From Sutcliffiella horikoshii (GTDB taxonomy: Bacteria; Bacillota; Bacilli; Bacillales; Bacillaceae_I): a stretch of 64,000 bases of DNA. This document shows positions 38,575 through 48,778 of this stretch, piece by piece (the first letter of the stretch is position 1; each line of letters begins with the position of its first letter). The position numbers were made by a program, and so were the translations under genes. The notes under the pieces were generated by a model that was not told the origin of the DNA, did not search any database, and saw only the letters and a list, made by a program, of their open reading frames with translations. The stretch lies in the NCBI GenBank assembly GCA_001636495.1, contig KV440964.1, positions 2,868,666 through 2,932,665 of the forward strand, given 5' to 3'.

Positions 38575-39132
38575 TTATACTTCCATGATTTCTTTTTCTT
38601 TTTCTTTTGTAACGGATTCAACCTTAGCAATATACGCGTCTGTTTGCTTCTGGATGTCATCCGTATAGCCGCGTAACTCGTCCTCCGTGATCTCACCGTT
38701 CTTTTCTAGTTTCTTCAAATCATCGTTACCGTCACGACGAATATTGCGGATTCCCACTTTAGCTTCTTCGGATATTTTCTTGATCTGCTTTACTAATTCC
38801 TTACGTCTTTCTTCTGTTAACGCAGGAATGGAAATGCGGATCACTGAACCATCATTGGAAGGATTTAAACCAAGGTCCGCTTTAATGATTGCTTTTTCGA
38901 TGTCACCTAATGAAGATTTATCATAAGGTTGAACTACAAGAAGTCTTGCTTCCGGTACATTCAAAGAAGCCAATTGGTTAACAGGTGTTGGAGCACCGTA
39001 ATACTCAACTGTCACTTTGTCCAATAATGCCGCACTAGCACGACCTGCACGGATTGTTGCTAATTCTCTGGAGTAAGCTTGTACCGCTTTTTCCATTCTG
39101 TCTTTAGTTTGAGTAATAACTTGAGTCGTCAT
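38575..39132 (-). CDS. frr: Ribosome recycling factor
   Basis: A 185-residue two-domain tRNA mimic that, with EF-G, splits post-termination ribosomes. A three-helix bundle (about 1-30 and 105-185) surrounds the small beta domain; [22 protein letters not shown] and [20 protein letters not shown] are family signatures. It starts [17 protein letters not shown] and lies 2 bp after the pyrH stop, so pyrH-frr form a coupled pair. Confidence 0.97.
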   Translation of the reverse strand: MTTQVITQTKDRMEKAVQAYSRELATIRAGRASAALLDKVTVEYYGAPTPVNQLASLNVPEARLLVVQPYDKSSLGDIEKAIIKADLGLNPSNDGSVIRISIPALTEERRKELVKQIKKISEEAKVGIRNIRRDGNDDLKKLEKNGEITEDELRGYTDDIQKQTDAYIAKVESVTKEKEKEIMEV

Positions 39133-39134
39133 AA

Positions 39135-39857
39135 TTATTTCCCCCTCACAATCGTTCCGATATTTTCACCTAACACTACTCGCTTAATGTTCCCTTCTTC
39201 CATGATGGAGAAAACAATGATTGGAATATCGTTGTCCATACATAAGGAAGAGGCAGTGGAGTCCATCACAGCTAGACCTTCGCGTAAAACATCTAGATAA
39301 GATAAAGTATCATACTTAGTTGCTGTTGCGTCAATGGTAGGATCTGCGCTGTACACTCCATCCACATTGTTCTTCGCCATCAAGATAACATCCGCTTCAA
39401 TTTCAGCAGCGCGTAATGCTGCTGTTGTATCAGTAGAGAAATAAGGATTCCCTGTTCCTGCTGCGAAGATGACTACACGCTTTTTCTCTAAATGGCGGAT
39501 TGCTTTTCTTCTGATGTAAGGTTCAGCAACCTGGCGCATTTCGATGGATGTTTGAACGCGTGTCTGAACACCGGAGTTTTCAAGGCTGTCTTGAAGCGCT
39601 AAGGAGTTCATAACAGTTGCAAGCATGCCCATGTAATCAGCTGATGCACGGTCCATACCCATTTCACTGCCGACTTTCCCTCTCCAGATGTTACCGCCGC
39701 CTACGACAACTGCTACTTCCACACCTAGTTCTGTTAGTTCTTTGACTTGTTTGGAAACTGATTTGATGACAGTTGGGTTGATGCCGAAGCCTTGTTCACC
39801 TGCAAGTGCTTCTCCGCTTAGTTTTAGTACGATACGTTGAAATTTAGCTTGAGCCAT
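39135..39857 (-). CDS. pyrH: UMP kinase
   Basis: A 240-residue amino-acid-kinase-fold enzyme that makes UDP from UMP, a step specific to bacteria and inhibited by UTP and activated by [12 protein letters not shown] (about 11-19), [13 protein letters not shown] (about 52) and the [20 protein letters not shown] segment are characteristic, as is [19 protein letters not shown] start at 39857 because GGAGG lies 5 bp upstream; the longer frame has no such site. It lies between the tsf terminator and frr. Confidence 0.96.
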   Translation of the reverse strand: MAQAKFQRIVLKLSGEALAGEQGFGINPTVIKSVSKQVKELTELGVEVAVVVGGGNIWRGKVGSEMGMDRASADYMGMLATVMNSLALQDSLENSGVQTRVQTSIEMRQVAEPYIRRKAIRHLEKKRVVIFAAGTGNPYFSTDTTAALRAAEIEADVILMAKNNVDGVYSADPTIDATATKYDTLSYLDVLREGLAVMDSTASSLCMDNDIPIIVFSIMEEGNIKRVVLGENIGTIVRGK

Positions 39858-39885
39858 AGTAACCTCCAATAAAAATAATTTTCCT

Positions 39886-39916
39886 AAAAAGAGGAACACA
39901 ATTTGTGTTCCCCTCT
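39886..39916 (-). terminator. Terminator after tsf
   Basis: A long helix on the minus strand, GGAACACA with TGTGTTCC extended by GAGG/CTC, followed by TTTTT. It falls between tsf and pyrH. Confidence 0.85.
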
Positions 39917-39933
39917 TATATATGTTGTTACTC

Positions 39934-40815
39934 TTATTTTTTAACTTGGCTCATTACTTCTTCAGCAAAGTTGTCTTGACGTTTTTCGATTCCTTCTCCT
40001 ACTTCATAACGGATGAAGGATTTTACAGTAGCGCCTTTGCTTTCTACGAATTGACGTACTTTCATATCAGGATTCTTAACGAAAGTTTGGTCAAGTAGGC
40101 AGATATCTTCGAAGTACTTTCCAAGACGACCTTCTACCATTTTCGCTACGATGTTTTCTGGCTTACCTTCGTTTAGAGCTTGTTCAGTTAATACTTTGCG
40201 CTCGCGGTCAGCTTCTTCTTGAGAAACTTCGTCACGAGAGATGTATTTAGGGTTGATTGCTGCGATGTGCATAGCAACATCTTTAGCAGCAGCTTCATCA
40301 GTTGTACCTTCAAGAAGAGTCAATACACCGATACGTCCGCCCATGTGCAAGTATGCACCGAATGCATCAGCGTCCGTTTTTGTTACGATAGTGTAGCGAC
40401 GAAGAGTCAATTTCTCACCGATTTTAGCGATTGCAGAGTTGATGTGTTCAGAAACTGCAACACCGTTGTCCATTTTAGTTTCAAGAGCAACTTCTACAGA
40501 CTCAGGTTTGTTAGCGATTAGGAATTCACCTAATTCTTTTACAAGCGTTTTGAAGCCTTCGTTTTTCGCCACGAAGTCAGTCTCGGAGTTCACTTCAAGA
40601 ATAACCGCTTCGTTTCCTTTAGTTACGATTGCAGTTAACCCTTCAGCAGCGATACGATCTGTTTTCTTAGCAGCTTTAGCAATACCTTTTTCACGCAAGA
40701 AATCGATTGCTTTTTCCATGTCTCCGTTTGTTTCCGTTAACGCTTTTTTGCAATCCATCATGCCAGCGCCAGTTTTTTCACGTAATTCTTTTACCATTTG
40801 AGCAGTAACAGCCAT
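39934..40815 (-). CDS. tsf: Elongation factor Ts
   Basis: A 293-residue guanine-nucleotide exchange factor for EF-Tu. The N-terminal UBA-like domain ([25 protein letters not shown]) carries the family signature. The core includes [15 protein letters not shown], whose TDFV residues contact EF-Tu. AGGAGG precedes the ATG. rpsB-tsf order is universal; here a terminator stands between the two, so tsf expression likely depends on partial read-through from the rpsB promoters. Confidence 0.97.
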   Translation of the reverse strand: MAVTAQMVKELREKTGAGMMDCKKALTETNGDMEKAIDFLREKGIAKAAKKTDRIAAEGLTAIVTKGNEAVILEVNSETDFVAKNEGFKTLVKELGEFLIANKPESVEVALETKMDNGVAVSEHINSAIAKIGEKLTLRRYTIVTKTDADAFGAYLHMGGRIGVLTLLEGTTDEAAAKDVAMHIAAINPKYISRDEVSQEEADRERKVLTEQALNEGKPENIVAKMVEGRLGKYFEDICLLDQTFVKNPDMKVRQFVESKGATVKSFIRYEVGEGIEKRQDNFAEEVMSQVKK

Positions 40816-40871
40816 TGTTCATTTCCTCCTTAGAATATGTAAATAGTTTCATTGAGAATGTCATATTTTCC

Positions 40872-40907
40872 AAAAAAAAGTGATAAAAGGCTTTCCCCTC
40901 TTATCAC
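40872..40907 (-). terminator. Terminator/attenuator between rpsB and tsf
   Basis: On the minus strand GTGATAA (40901-40907) pairs with TTATCAC (40880-40886), with inner AGGGG/GCCTT pairing, followed by eight T. No separate tsf promoter is evident, so it probably lowers tsf relative to rpsB. Confidence 0.82.
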
Positions 40908-40924
40908 CTTTTTCTTCAATCAAA

Positions 40925-41647
<723 letters not shown>

Positions 41648-41732
41648 CTAATGGTTTTTTTTCCTCCGTCAACGTCATCTCCAAGCAAAACTGACGAATC
41701 AGCACCAATGCTCAGATCGGCAAACGTGTGAA

Positions 41733-41762
41733 TTTATAACACCGAAAATAAATATATCACAA
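41733..41762 (-). promoter_or_regulatory. Sigma-A promoter for rpsB (proximal)
   Basis: On the minus strand -35 TTGTGA (41757-41762) and -10 TATAAA (41733-41738) are 18 bp apart, with TG one base before the -10. Predicted start near 41726. Confidence 0.65.
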
Positions 41763-41779
41763 TCACTTTTCACAATCAA
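41751..41779 (-). promoter_or_regulatory. Sigma-A promoter for rpsB (distal)
   Basis: On the minus strand -35 TTGATT (41774-41779) and -10 TATATT (41751-41756) are 17 bp apart, also with an extended-10 TG. It overlaps the proximal promoter, so the two must compete or alternate. Confidence 0.6.
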
Positions 41780-41793
41780 GTTTTAAATGAATT

Positions 41794-42276
41794 TCACTGT
41801 CGAAATTTCAATAGTAATTCTATTTCCGTTTTTCCTTTGTTGAGTTTTCTTGCAATTTCTTCATATGTTAACCCCTCATCTCTCAAAAAGTGCACCTGAT
41901 CTTTTATGCTCCATTCTTCAAATGCTTTCTGTTTAAGGGTGGGTTCTTCTATAGCGTCCTGCATGTATTCTTGTGCGAGTAGTTCCTTAACATCCAAATC
42001 AGATAGATCATTTTCTCGCTCATCAAAATTTTCAGAGCGTTTGCTATCTATCTGAGGATTGTTTTCATTCAACCTTTTCAAGAAAACACTGTTTTCTTCC
42101 TTCAGTTCCATTACATAGCTATTGATTGTATCTTCCGCTTCCTTAAGCAGACGTCGATAATCTCGCTCCAATTGCTGCACTTTTGAGAATTTGGTATAAA
42201 GTAAAATAATAAAAAAAATCGCAAGAAGTGTTAATGCGAAATTTAGAACTAAAAAAATTATTAACATTTTTTTCAC
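41794..42276 (-). CDS. swrB: Swarming motility protein SwrB (YlxL)
   Basis: A 160-residue membrane-anchored protein. A single N-terminal membrane segment (LIIFLVLNFALTLLAIFFIILL) is followed by a coiled coil (about 35-75), an acidic linker and a C-terminal helix-turn-helix-like block (LRDEGLTYEEIARKLNKGKTEIELLLKF). In B. subtilis SwrB helps activate flagellar export and hence sigma-D. Last gene of the fla/che operon, 60 bp after sigD. Sequence is poorly conserved; the call rests on position, size, membrane segment and C-terminal motif. Confidence 0.88.
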   Translation of the reverse strand: MKKMLIIFLVLNFALTLLAIFFIILLYTKFSKVQQLERDYRRLLKEAEDTINSYVMELKEENSVFLKRLNENNPQIDSKRSENFDERENDLSDLDVKELLAQEYMQDAIEEPTLKQKAFEEWSIKDQVHFLRDEGLTYEEIARKLNKGKTEIELLLKFRQ

Positions 42277-42336
42277 AACCCTTTTTTACAATTGCCGGCT
42301 GTATAAATGGGACAACAGCCGACTACGGTTCTAAGT

Positions 42337-43101
42337 TTACCATACGGGATTGAGTTGCTTCCTTAACTTGAAGATCGCTTTGGAATGAATCTGGGAGATA
42401 CGGGATGTGGTAAGTCCCAATACCTGTCCAATTTCTGTAAGTGTCAGTTCTTCCTTATAAAACAAACTAATGACTATTTGTTCATTCTCTGTCAAACTTT
42501 CAATGTGATGGATGAGCTGGTTGATGGCTTCAGATTTGATCAGTTCATCTTCAGGGGAGATAGTCTTTTCGTCCTTGAGAACATAGGCTCCATGCGAAAC
42601 CTCATCATTCTCTTTAGGCATTTCATCCATGGAAAGAATATTAGAGTAGAATACCTCGTGCAGGACTGCAGCCACTTCTTCTTCAGGCATGTTGAGGGTT
42701 GCTGCCACTTCCTCTATAGTAGCGTTTCTCATGAGGCTCTGTTCAAGCTTCTCCAAAGTGGACTCGATTCGTTTCGCTTTTTCCCTAACACTCCTTGGAA
42801 GCCAATCTTCTTTTCTTAACCCATCAATAATGGATCCTCTGATTCTGAAAGAAGCATATGTATCAAATTTCAAATCCCGGGAAGGATCGAATTTTTCGAT
42901 AGCATCAAACAGCCCCATAAACGCCAAGCTCTTCAACTCCTCCCTTTTCACACTTTTGGGAAGACCTGTTGAGATCCGTTGCACATGGTAATGAACGAGA
43001 GGCATATATTTTCTAACAAGAAAGTCTCCTGCATCGGGATCTTTTTTTGTTTTCCATAGATTCCAATAGACGGAATCATTCGTTGAAGTGGAAATAGTCA
43101 T
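42337..43101 (-). CDS. sigD: RNA polymerase sigma-D factor (FliA type)
   Basis: A 254-residue sigma-28 that transcribes late flagellar, chemotaxis and autolysin genes after the hook is complete. Region 2 is LKSLAFMGLFDAIEKFDPSRDLKFDTYASFRIRGSIIDGLR, and region 4 is LTLTEIGQVLGLTTSRISQIHSKAIFKLRKQL. The anti-sigma factor FlgM is encoded elsewhere. It is near the end of the long operon, 38 bp after cheD, a position that in B. subtilis makes its level depend on operon read-through. Confidence 0.96.
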   Translation of the reverse strand: MTISTSTNDSVYWNLWKTKKDPDAGDFLVRKYMPLVHYHVQRISTGLPKSVKREELKSLAFMGLFDAIEKFDPSRDLKFDTYASFRIRGSIIDGLRKEDWLPRSVREKAKRIESTLEKLEQSLMRNATIEEVAATLNMPEEEVAAVLHEVFYSNILSMDEMPKENDEVSHGAYVLKDEKTISPEDELIKSEAINQLIHHIESLTENEQIVISLFYKEELTLTEIGQVLGLTTSRISQIHSKAIFKLRKQLNPVW

Positions 43102-43138
43102 GGCTTTCCTCCTTATATATTCCTAAGACCGAAAGCAG

Positions 43139-43639
43139 TTAGATGTATCGAATACCTTTATTTACTGTTTTAATCATTAATTTACCATTCTCCGGATTAA
43201 ACTCTATGGTTCTTCCGTTGTTACCCCCGCAATCTTCGCTGATAAGAGGGATTTGCAAGGTTGTCAATTTTTCTTTTACCGCTTCCACATTTCTCGGTCC
43301 AATTCTCATCATCTCACTGCTTGCACTACTGAACTGGAACATCTGTGCTCCACCTGCAATTTTAGCCTTCATGCTGTAGGGCTTCATTCCCTTCAAAAGG
43401 AGGTTATCCACTAGATGTACAATTCCCGTATCTGCATACTTGGCTGGATTTATAGGTGACAGTCGGGACAGACTTGAATTCGGTAGCATCACATGTACCA
43501 TTCCGGCAATTTTAGTAGTGGTATCATAAATGACCACCCCAACACACGAGCCCAGACCAGAAGTGCGAATAAGTTGCGGAGACTTCACAATACCCATTTC
43601 TGCAATACCGACTTTAATGACAGTTTCTAGTCCGAGCAT
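43139..43639 (-). CDS. cheD: Chemoreceptor glutamine deamidase CheD
   Basis: A 166-residue enzyme that deamidates receptor glutamines and stimulates CheC phosphatase. The catalytic cysteine is in LIRTSGLGSCVGVVIYD (about 33) and the histidine in AGMVHVMLP (about 50); KAKIAGGAQMF follows. Its start overlaps the cheC stop by 1 bp (TAATG), reflecting the CheC-CheD partnership. Confidence 0.96.
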   Translation of the reverse strand: MLGLETVIKVGIAEMGIVKSPQLIRTSGLGSCVGVVIYDTTTKIAGMVHVMLPNSSLSRLSPINPAKYADTGIVHLVDNLLLKGMKPYSMKAKIAGGAQMFQFSSASSEMMRIGPRNVEAVKEKLTTLQIPLISEDCGGNNGRTIEFNPENGKLMIKTVNKGIRYI

Positions 43640-44265
43640 TATTTCTCACCCAGTGCTGCCAGTATTTTCTCGAACGAATCAGGATATGGAATAAGGAAAA
43701 AATGGCCTTTTGTCTTCTCAACCAATATATCGGTCGTTTCAGTCAATTCCGTATCGATAAAAATAGATTGGTCACTAACCTGTGAGATTTCCAAGAGGCC
43801 TGTTACAACAATGGCCCCTACCATATCGATGGTAACCTCTGGAACGGAAGGTGTTACGGCTATCCCGATACATTCTGATAACGCAGTCAAATAGTGAGCT
43901 GATATGATATTTCCAACCTCCTGAAGAGCAGAAAGGCCTAGTTCGTGGGAGGCAAGATTTTTCTCGCTCAATTCATTGTCCTGTATCAGTTGGTGGACCA
44001 GCCTTGTGGCATCCTCAATAGATAGAACAAAAAACAAACTTCCCGACAACTCTCCTTCCATTCGTAAAAAAACAGCGGCAACAGGTCTATCTGAGCCTCC
44101 CATAAGATCCATCATCTCGTTGAACGAAACGATCTTGGCGAGTGGAACATTCATATTGATCTCTTTATCTAGTAGTTGGGATAATGCGGTTGCAGCATTC
44201 CCAGCCCCTATGTTTCCCAATTCTTTAAGGAGATCCAATTCATTCAATTTTTCTTTATTTTCCAT
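43639..44265 (-). CDS. cheC: CheY-P phosphatase CheC
   Basis: A 208-residue phosphatase that, bound to CheD, dephosphorylates CheY-P in adaptation. It has the two pseudo-symmetric active sites of the family, LKELGNIGAGNAATALSQLL near the N-terminus and LQEVGNIISAHYLTALSE (about 112-130), each with Glu and Asn in ExxxN. I start at 44265 (MENKEKLNELDLL), with GAGGG 7 bp upstream; the longer frame overlaps cheW. Confidence 0.95.
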   Translation of the reverse strand: MENKEKLNELDLLKELGNIGAGNAATALSQLLDKEINMNVPLAKIVSFNEMMDLMGGSDRPVAAVFLRMEGELSGSLFFVLSIEDATRLVHQLIQDNELSEKNLASHELGLSALQEVGNIISAHYLTALSECIGIAVTPSVPEVTIDMVGAIVVTGLLEISQVSDQSIFIDTELTETTDILVEKTKGHFFLIPYPDSFEKILAALGEK

Positions 44266-44275
44266 TATTTTGCCC

Positions 44276-44725
44276 TCATCCCTTGAGCTGTTCCAACTGG
44301 AGGACTTCATTTAGATCAAGACATACGAAGAGCCTCTTATCGATTTTCACAACACCTTTTACATATTTATTCTCCACAGTGCCAACGACATCCGGTGCAG
44401 GCTCTATATCTATCTCTGCAATGTCCACTACATCATTTGCTGCATCGACAATAAATCCAACCTCCAGATCTTCTACAACAGTAATAATCATTCGGGAAGA
44501 TTCTGTTGGGGGTTTTTCCTCCAAATCAAAGCGAGAACGTAAATCCACTATTGGCGTGATAACCCCTCTAAGATTAATGACACCTTTAATATATGGAGCA
44601 ACATTTGGTACACGTGTTATCGGCATCATTTTTTCAATGGAACGAACTTGCTGAACAGGGATAGCGTATTCTTCCCCCTTGAGTTCAAAAATGATAAGCT
44701 TCATTTTCTGTGCGGTTTCCTGCAT
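44276..44725 (-). CDS. cheW: Chemotaxis coupling protein CheW
   Basis: A 149-residue SH3-like scaffold linking receptors to CheA. It contains FELKGEEYAIPVQQVRSIEKM, ITRVPNVAPYIKGVINLRGVITPIVDLR and VEDLEVGFIVDAANDVVDI. The ATG at 44725 lies 8 bp from GGAGG; the ATG two codons earlier is too close. It is between cheA and cheC in the fla/che operon. Confidence 0.96.
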   Translation of the reverse strand: MQETAQKMKLIIFELKGEEYAIPVQQVRSIEKMMPITRVPNVAPYIKGVINLRGVITPIVDLRSRFDLEEKPPTESSRMIITVVEDLEVGFIVDAANDVVDIAEIDIEPAPDVVGTVENKYVKGVVKIDKRLFVCLDLNEVLQLEQLKG

Positions 44726-44751
44726 CTTCATTGCCTCCTATCTTCTGCAAA

Positions 44752-46782
44752 TTATTTAATTAAAGCGTTACAATCAACAATAAGAGCCACTTGGCCATCC
44801 CCGAGGATTGTGGCCCCGCTAATAGCAAAAGTAGAGTTCAGGTAGTGCCCTAATGCCTTTAGGACAACTTCCTGCTGACCAATAAAGGAGTCCACTACCA
44901 ACGCTGCAATTTTCTCTCCTTTTTTCACTAGAACAAGTGAATATAAATCAGGTTGGTTCTTTGCCTCTTTTTCTACTTGGAAGACCTTATCCAAACGGAT
45001 GACCGGTACAATTTTACCTCTAAAATCAATTACTTCCTGATTATGTGCCGTCAAAATCTCGTCCTTCTTTATGATAGCTGTTTCAATGATAGATGATAGA
45101 GGAATGGCATATTTTTCTTTTTCAATCTCTGTTAACAAAACGGAAATAATGGAAAGGGTCAATGGGAGTTGGATGGAAAATGTCGTTCCCACACCTTCTT
45201 CTGAATCAATGGTGATTCTTCCTCCCAGTGACTCGATCGTATTCTTCACTACATCAAGACCAACTCCCCGACCGGAAATGTCTGAAATAACTTCTGCAGT
45301 GGAGAAACCGGACGATAGAATTAATTGATAAACTTCCTGGTCACTCAGCCTTTCTGCGTCCTGTTGGGAAATGACCCCTTTACTGATGGCCTTATTCAGC
45401 ACCCTCACTCGGGATATACCTGCACCATTATCCATGATTTCAATAAAGACATGGTTCCCGCTATGATATGCCTTTAGCGTGATTTTCCCTTCCTCGGGCT
45501 TGCCCTTTTCATTTCGCACTTTCGGCGTTTCAATGCCATGATCTATGGCGTTACGCAGAAGATGGACCAAAGGATCACCTATTTCATCCATCACTGTTCT
45601 GTCAAGCTCCGTTTCCGCGCCAATAATATCAATATCCACTTTTTTACCCAAGTCCCTAGCTAATTGCCTTACCATTCTAGGGAACCTGTTAAACACCGTT
45701 TCGATCGGGACCATCCGCATGTTCAGAATGATATTCTGAAGGTCATTGGAAATTCGCGACATTCGTTCCACCGTTTCGATCAATTCCGTTTCATTAAGGT
45801 CCTTGGAAATTTGTTCAAGCCTACCTCTGTCAATGACAAGTTCTTCAAAAAGGTTCATTAATCCGTCCAGACGATCAATGCTCACCCTGATAGTTTTATT
45901 AGAAACGGCATTTCCTTTGGATGGGGCTGTTTTTTCTTCCTTTTGTATGTGAGCAACAGCTGGAGCCGCTTCTTTCTGTGCAGACAAAACCTCTTGGACA
46001 GCTATTTCCGTTTGGCTTTCCGATTCGGAAGTGGAAAGTGATTTAGTATCGAGCTTGATAATTTTCACTTGATCAAGTTCTGAAACCTTCATAATTTTAG
46101 CTTCAATGCTGTTTGCATCTTCTTTTGCCACCATCGTAATTTGAAAGCTGTGGTCAAATTTCTCCTCTTCCAGCATTTCCACGGACGGATTGCTTTTGAT
46201 CACTTCCCCTATTCCTTCCACCACTTCAAACACCATGAATACTCTAGCGGCCTTTAGAAGGCAGTCCTGCCTGAGTGTAATAGTCAACTCGTATGGAAAA
46301 TAGCCCTGTTCCTCCGATTGCTGCAAGATAGTAAGTTCATAGGAGTCATACATATGTTCAAAAGCATCTTTTCCATGAGAGGATTCAGCGGGAGAATAAT
46401 CTTCCCCTTTTTCAATTTTGACAAGAAGGTCAACCACGTCCTTCACATCTTTCTTCCCGTCTCCTCCTTGCGAAATGGAAATCACCATTTCTTCCAGATA
46501 TTCAACGGAACGAAAAATAATATCCAACAGATTTGCTGAAACACTCAATTTGCTATTGCGTATAAGATCCAACACATTTTCCATTTGATGAGTCAAACTG
46601 GCAAGGTCCTCATACCCCATTGTTGCGGACATCCCTTTAAGGGTATGCGCTGATCGGAAGATTTCGTTTACAATTTCCGTGCTTTCCGGTTGTTTCTCCA
46701 ATTCCAATAGCTGATTATTGATTGTTTGCAAATGCTCTTTGCTCTCTTCTAGAAAAATATCTAAATATTGATTTAAGTCCAT
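44752..46782 (-). CDS. cheA: Chemotaxis histidine kinase CheA
   Basis: A 676-residue kinase that phosphorylates CheY and CheB. P1 HPt domain: phospho-His in RSAHTLKGMSATMGYEDL (about residue 46). P2 (about 150-240) binds CheY. P3 dimerisation: RLDGLMNLFEELVIDRGRL. P4 kinase: HLLRNAIDHGIETPKVR (N-box), DNGAGI and GRGVGLDVVKNTIESLGG (G-boxes). P5 CheW-like regulatory domain ends the protein. I place the start at 46782 (MDLNQYLDIF) because GGGG lies 8 bp upstream. It follows cheB by about 10 bp. Confidence 0.97.
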   Translation of the reverse strand: MDLNQYLDIFLEESKEHLQTINNQLLELEKQPESTEIVNEIFRSAHTLKGMSATMGYEDLASLTHQMENVLDLIRNSKLSVSANLLDIIFRSVEYLEEMVISISQGGDGKKDVKDVVDLLVKIEKGEDYSPAESSHGKDAFEHMYDSYELTILQQSEEQGYFPYELTITLRQDCLLKAARVFMVFEVVEGIGEVIKSNPSVEMLEEEKFDHSFQITMVAKEDANSIEAKIMKVSELDQVKIIKLDTKSLSTSESESQTEIAVQEVLSAQKEAAPAVAHIQKEEKTAPSKGNAVSNKTIRVSIDRLDGLMNLFEELVIDRGRLEQISKDLNETELIETVERMSRISNDLQNIILNMRMVPIETVFNRFPRMVRQLARDLGKKVDIDIIGAETELDRTVMDEIGDPLVHLLRNAIDHGIETPKVRNEKGKPEEGKITLKAYHSGNHVFIEIMDNGAGISRVRVLNKAISKGVISQQDAERLSDQEVYQLILSSGFSTAEVISDISGRGVGLDVVKNTIESLGGRITIDSEEGVGTTFSIQLPLTLSIISVLLTEIEKEKYAIPLSSIIETAIIKKDEILTAHNQEVIDFRGKIVPVIRLDKVFQVEKEAKNQPDLYSLVLVKKGEKIAALVVDSFIGQQEVVLKALGHYLNSTFAISGATILGDGQVALIVDCNALIK

Positions 46783-46793
46783 TCCTTGCACCC

Positions 46794-47876
46794 CTATGAA
46801 AATATGTATTGTTGAATCCTTTGCGCAACATCGTCCAAATGCAGGACTTCGTCTATAAAACCAGTCTGGATTGCCGCTTTCGGCATTCCGAACACTATCG
46901 AAGAGTCCTCCGATTCTGCAATTGCCAGAGTAGATTCCATCCCCTTTAACTTAATTTGTTTAAGACCGTCAGAGCCATCATTGCCCATGCCTGTAAGAAT
47001 CACCGCAACTTTTTGATAGTTCTCTAACCTGCTGATCGAGGCAAACAGAGTATCCACTGAAGGGCGATGACCTTTAAGCGGTGGAGAATCAAGAAGTTGT
47101 ATGATCATATTCCCTCTTCGTTTTATTACTTCCATGTGGTAATCACCGGGTGCAATGTATGCTGTTCCCGCTTCCACTTTTTGATTATGTGCTGCTTCCA
47201 CTACTGCCATCTCACTCATAGAGTCAAGCCGGCTTGCCAAGGATTTGGTAAAATGCTTTGGCATATGCTGCACAATAAAAACTGGGGCCGGAAAAGATTT
47301 GGGTAGTTTCGTCAAAATTGTTTGTAAAGCTCTTGGTCCACCAGTAGAAGTTCCGATACATACCAATGGTTCCAAAGTGGTTCCCGGTATTTCAAATAGG
47401 TCTATTTTACTATACGCCTCTTTAGTAGACAGTACTTTCTCCTCTTTTTTAAAATGTGGTTTCAAAGATTTCGGATTTGTCTTGGATGCGAGAAGGATCT
47501 TCTTTATCAATTCTTCTTTCACTTTGTGGATGTCCAATGATATGGAACCGGATGGTTTGGCTACAAAATCCACCGCGCCTTGTTCCATGGCAATGATCGT
47601 GTTCAACGACCCTTCTGATGTGGTACTCGAAAGCATAATGGTTGGCACCGGATAATCTTTCATTATTTTTTCCAACGCCTGCAATCCGTTCATTTGAGGC
47701 ATCTCTACATCCAAAGTGACGACATCAGGAGAACACTCACGGATCTTTCCTAATGCTTCTATTCCATTTTTCGCAGTTGCCACTACTTCAATGAGTGGAT
47801 GCTTGTCCAATAGGTCCGACAATAACTTACGCATGAAGATGGAATCATCTGTTATTAGAACTTTCACTTTTTTCAT
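46794..47876 (-). CDS. cheB: Protein-glutamate methylesterase CheB
   Basis: A 360-residue response regulator with a C-terminal esterase that removes receptor methyl groups. Receiver domain: VLITDDSIFMRKLLSDLL, phospho-Asp in VVTLDVEMPQMNGL (about 56), Lys in FVAKPSGS. Catalytic Ser in CIGTSTGGPRALQTIL, His in VQHMPKHFTKSLA, Asp in ILTGMGNDGSDGL. Start at 47876 (MKKVKVLITDD); the only upstream Shine-Dalgarno-like run, GAGAGG, is about 12 bp away, so the start is less certain than the gene. Confidence 0.95.
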   Translation of the reverse strand: MKKVKVLITDDSIFMRKLLSDLLDKHPLIEVVATAKNGIEALGKIRECSPDVVTLDVEMPQMNGLQALEKIMKDYPVPTIMLSSTTSEGSLNTIIAMEQGAVDFVAKPSGSISLDIHKVKEELIKKILLASKTNPKSLKPHFKKEEKVLSTKEAYSKIDLFEIPGTTLEPLVCIGTSTGGPRALQTILTKLPKSFPAPVFIVQHMPKHFTKSLASRLDSMSEMAVVEAAHNQKVEAGTAYIAPGDYHMEVIKRRGNMIIQLLDSPPLKGHRPSVDTLFASISRLENYQKVAVILTGMGNDGSDGLKQIKLKGMESTLAIAESEDSSIVFGMPKAAIQTGFIDEVLHLDDVAQRIQQYIFS

Positions 47877-47902
47877 AGTAAATCTTTTCCTCTCCATTGA
47901 AG

Positions 47903-48778
47903 CTAACGAAACAATCGGCGCAGCTTTGTCATAAATGTGTGGGTGTTCTTGGTGGCAGAAGAGGTACGTTCATTCAAATATCTGGAAGTCAGACCCTCGA
48001 TCCCTCTACTTGCCAGGCATGAAGGGTATTTAATAAGAAAGGGCGTCTGTTCCATGACAGCCATAGAGACAAACTTATCGTCCGGCACAGATCCCAAATG
48101 GATAAGTTCTTTTTTCAGGAATTGTTTGGTGACAGATTGAAGCCTCCCGGCAGTTTTATTCGCATGTTCCCTATTAATCGCTCGATTGATGATCAGTTGA
48201 AAAGGGATGCCCTGATCATGGTTGTGGATGAACTTCAGGGCGGAGTATGCATCCGTCATTGCGGTAGGCTCACAAGTTGTAACAAGAAAAATTTCATTAC
48301 AGGATAAAATCATTTGAAGGCTATCATTTGTTATGCCTGCTCCCATATCAAAGATTATATAGTCATAGTTAAAGGCAAGCTCCTGGAGTTGGGACAGGAA
48401 GTGATTCCGCTTCTGTTCATTGAAATGGAAAATATCCTTTAGTCCAGATCCCCCTGCAATATAGGAAAGGCCTTCTGGTCCACTTTGAATGATTTGATCC
48501 ATGGAGATACTTGATTCAAACATATGGATGATAGTATACCTTTGCGTATTGCCTAGTAATATATCAATATTGGCCATCCCGATATCCATATCAAACAATA
48601 AGACCTTATAGCCTTTTTTCTGAAGACTTAAAGAAAAGTTAAGGGAGAAATTTGATTTTCCCACCCCGCCTTTTCCGCTCATGACCGCAATCGCCTTTGC
48701 TTCTTTTTTGCTTGTGGAGGGATGGTTTTTCCTCGCTTGAATCACTTGTTCTCTTAGTATCCTAGCCTGATCATTCAT
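47903..48778 (-). CDS. flhG: Flagellar number regulator FlhG (MinD-like ATPase)
   Basis: A 291-residue ParA/MinD-type ATPase (YlxH) that works with FlhF to set flagellar placement and number. Deviant Walker A: AVMSGKGGVGKSNFSLNFS (about 32-50). Walker B and switch: LLFDMDIGMANIDILLG. The N-terminal ~25 residues (RILREQVIQARK) resemble the FlhF-activating helix known in this family. Its start overlaps the flhF stop by 4 bp. Confidence 0.95.
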   Translation of the reverse strand: MNDQARILREQVIQARKNHPSTSKKEAKAIAVMSGKGGVGKSNFSLNFSLSLQKKGYKVLLFDMDIGMANIDILLGNTQRYTIIHMFESSISMDQIIQSGPEGLSYIAGGSGLKDIFHFNEQKRNHFLSQLQELAFNYDYIIFDMGAGITNDSLQMILSCNEIFLVTTCEPTAMTDAYSALKFIHNHDQGIPFQLIINRAINREHANKTAGRLQSVTKQFLKKELIHLGSVPDDKFVSMAVMEQTPFLIKYPSCLASRGIEGLTSRYLNERTSSATKNTHTFMTKLRRLFR

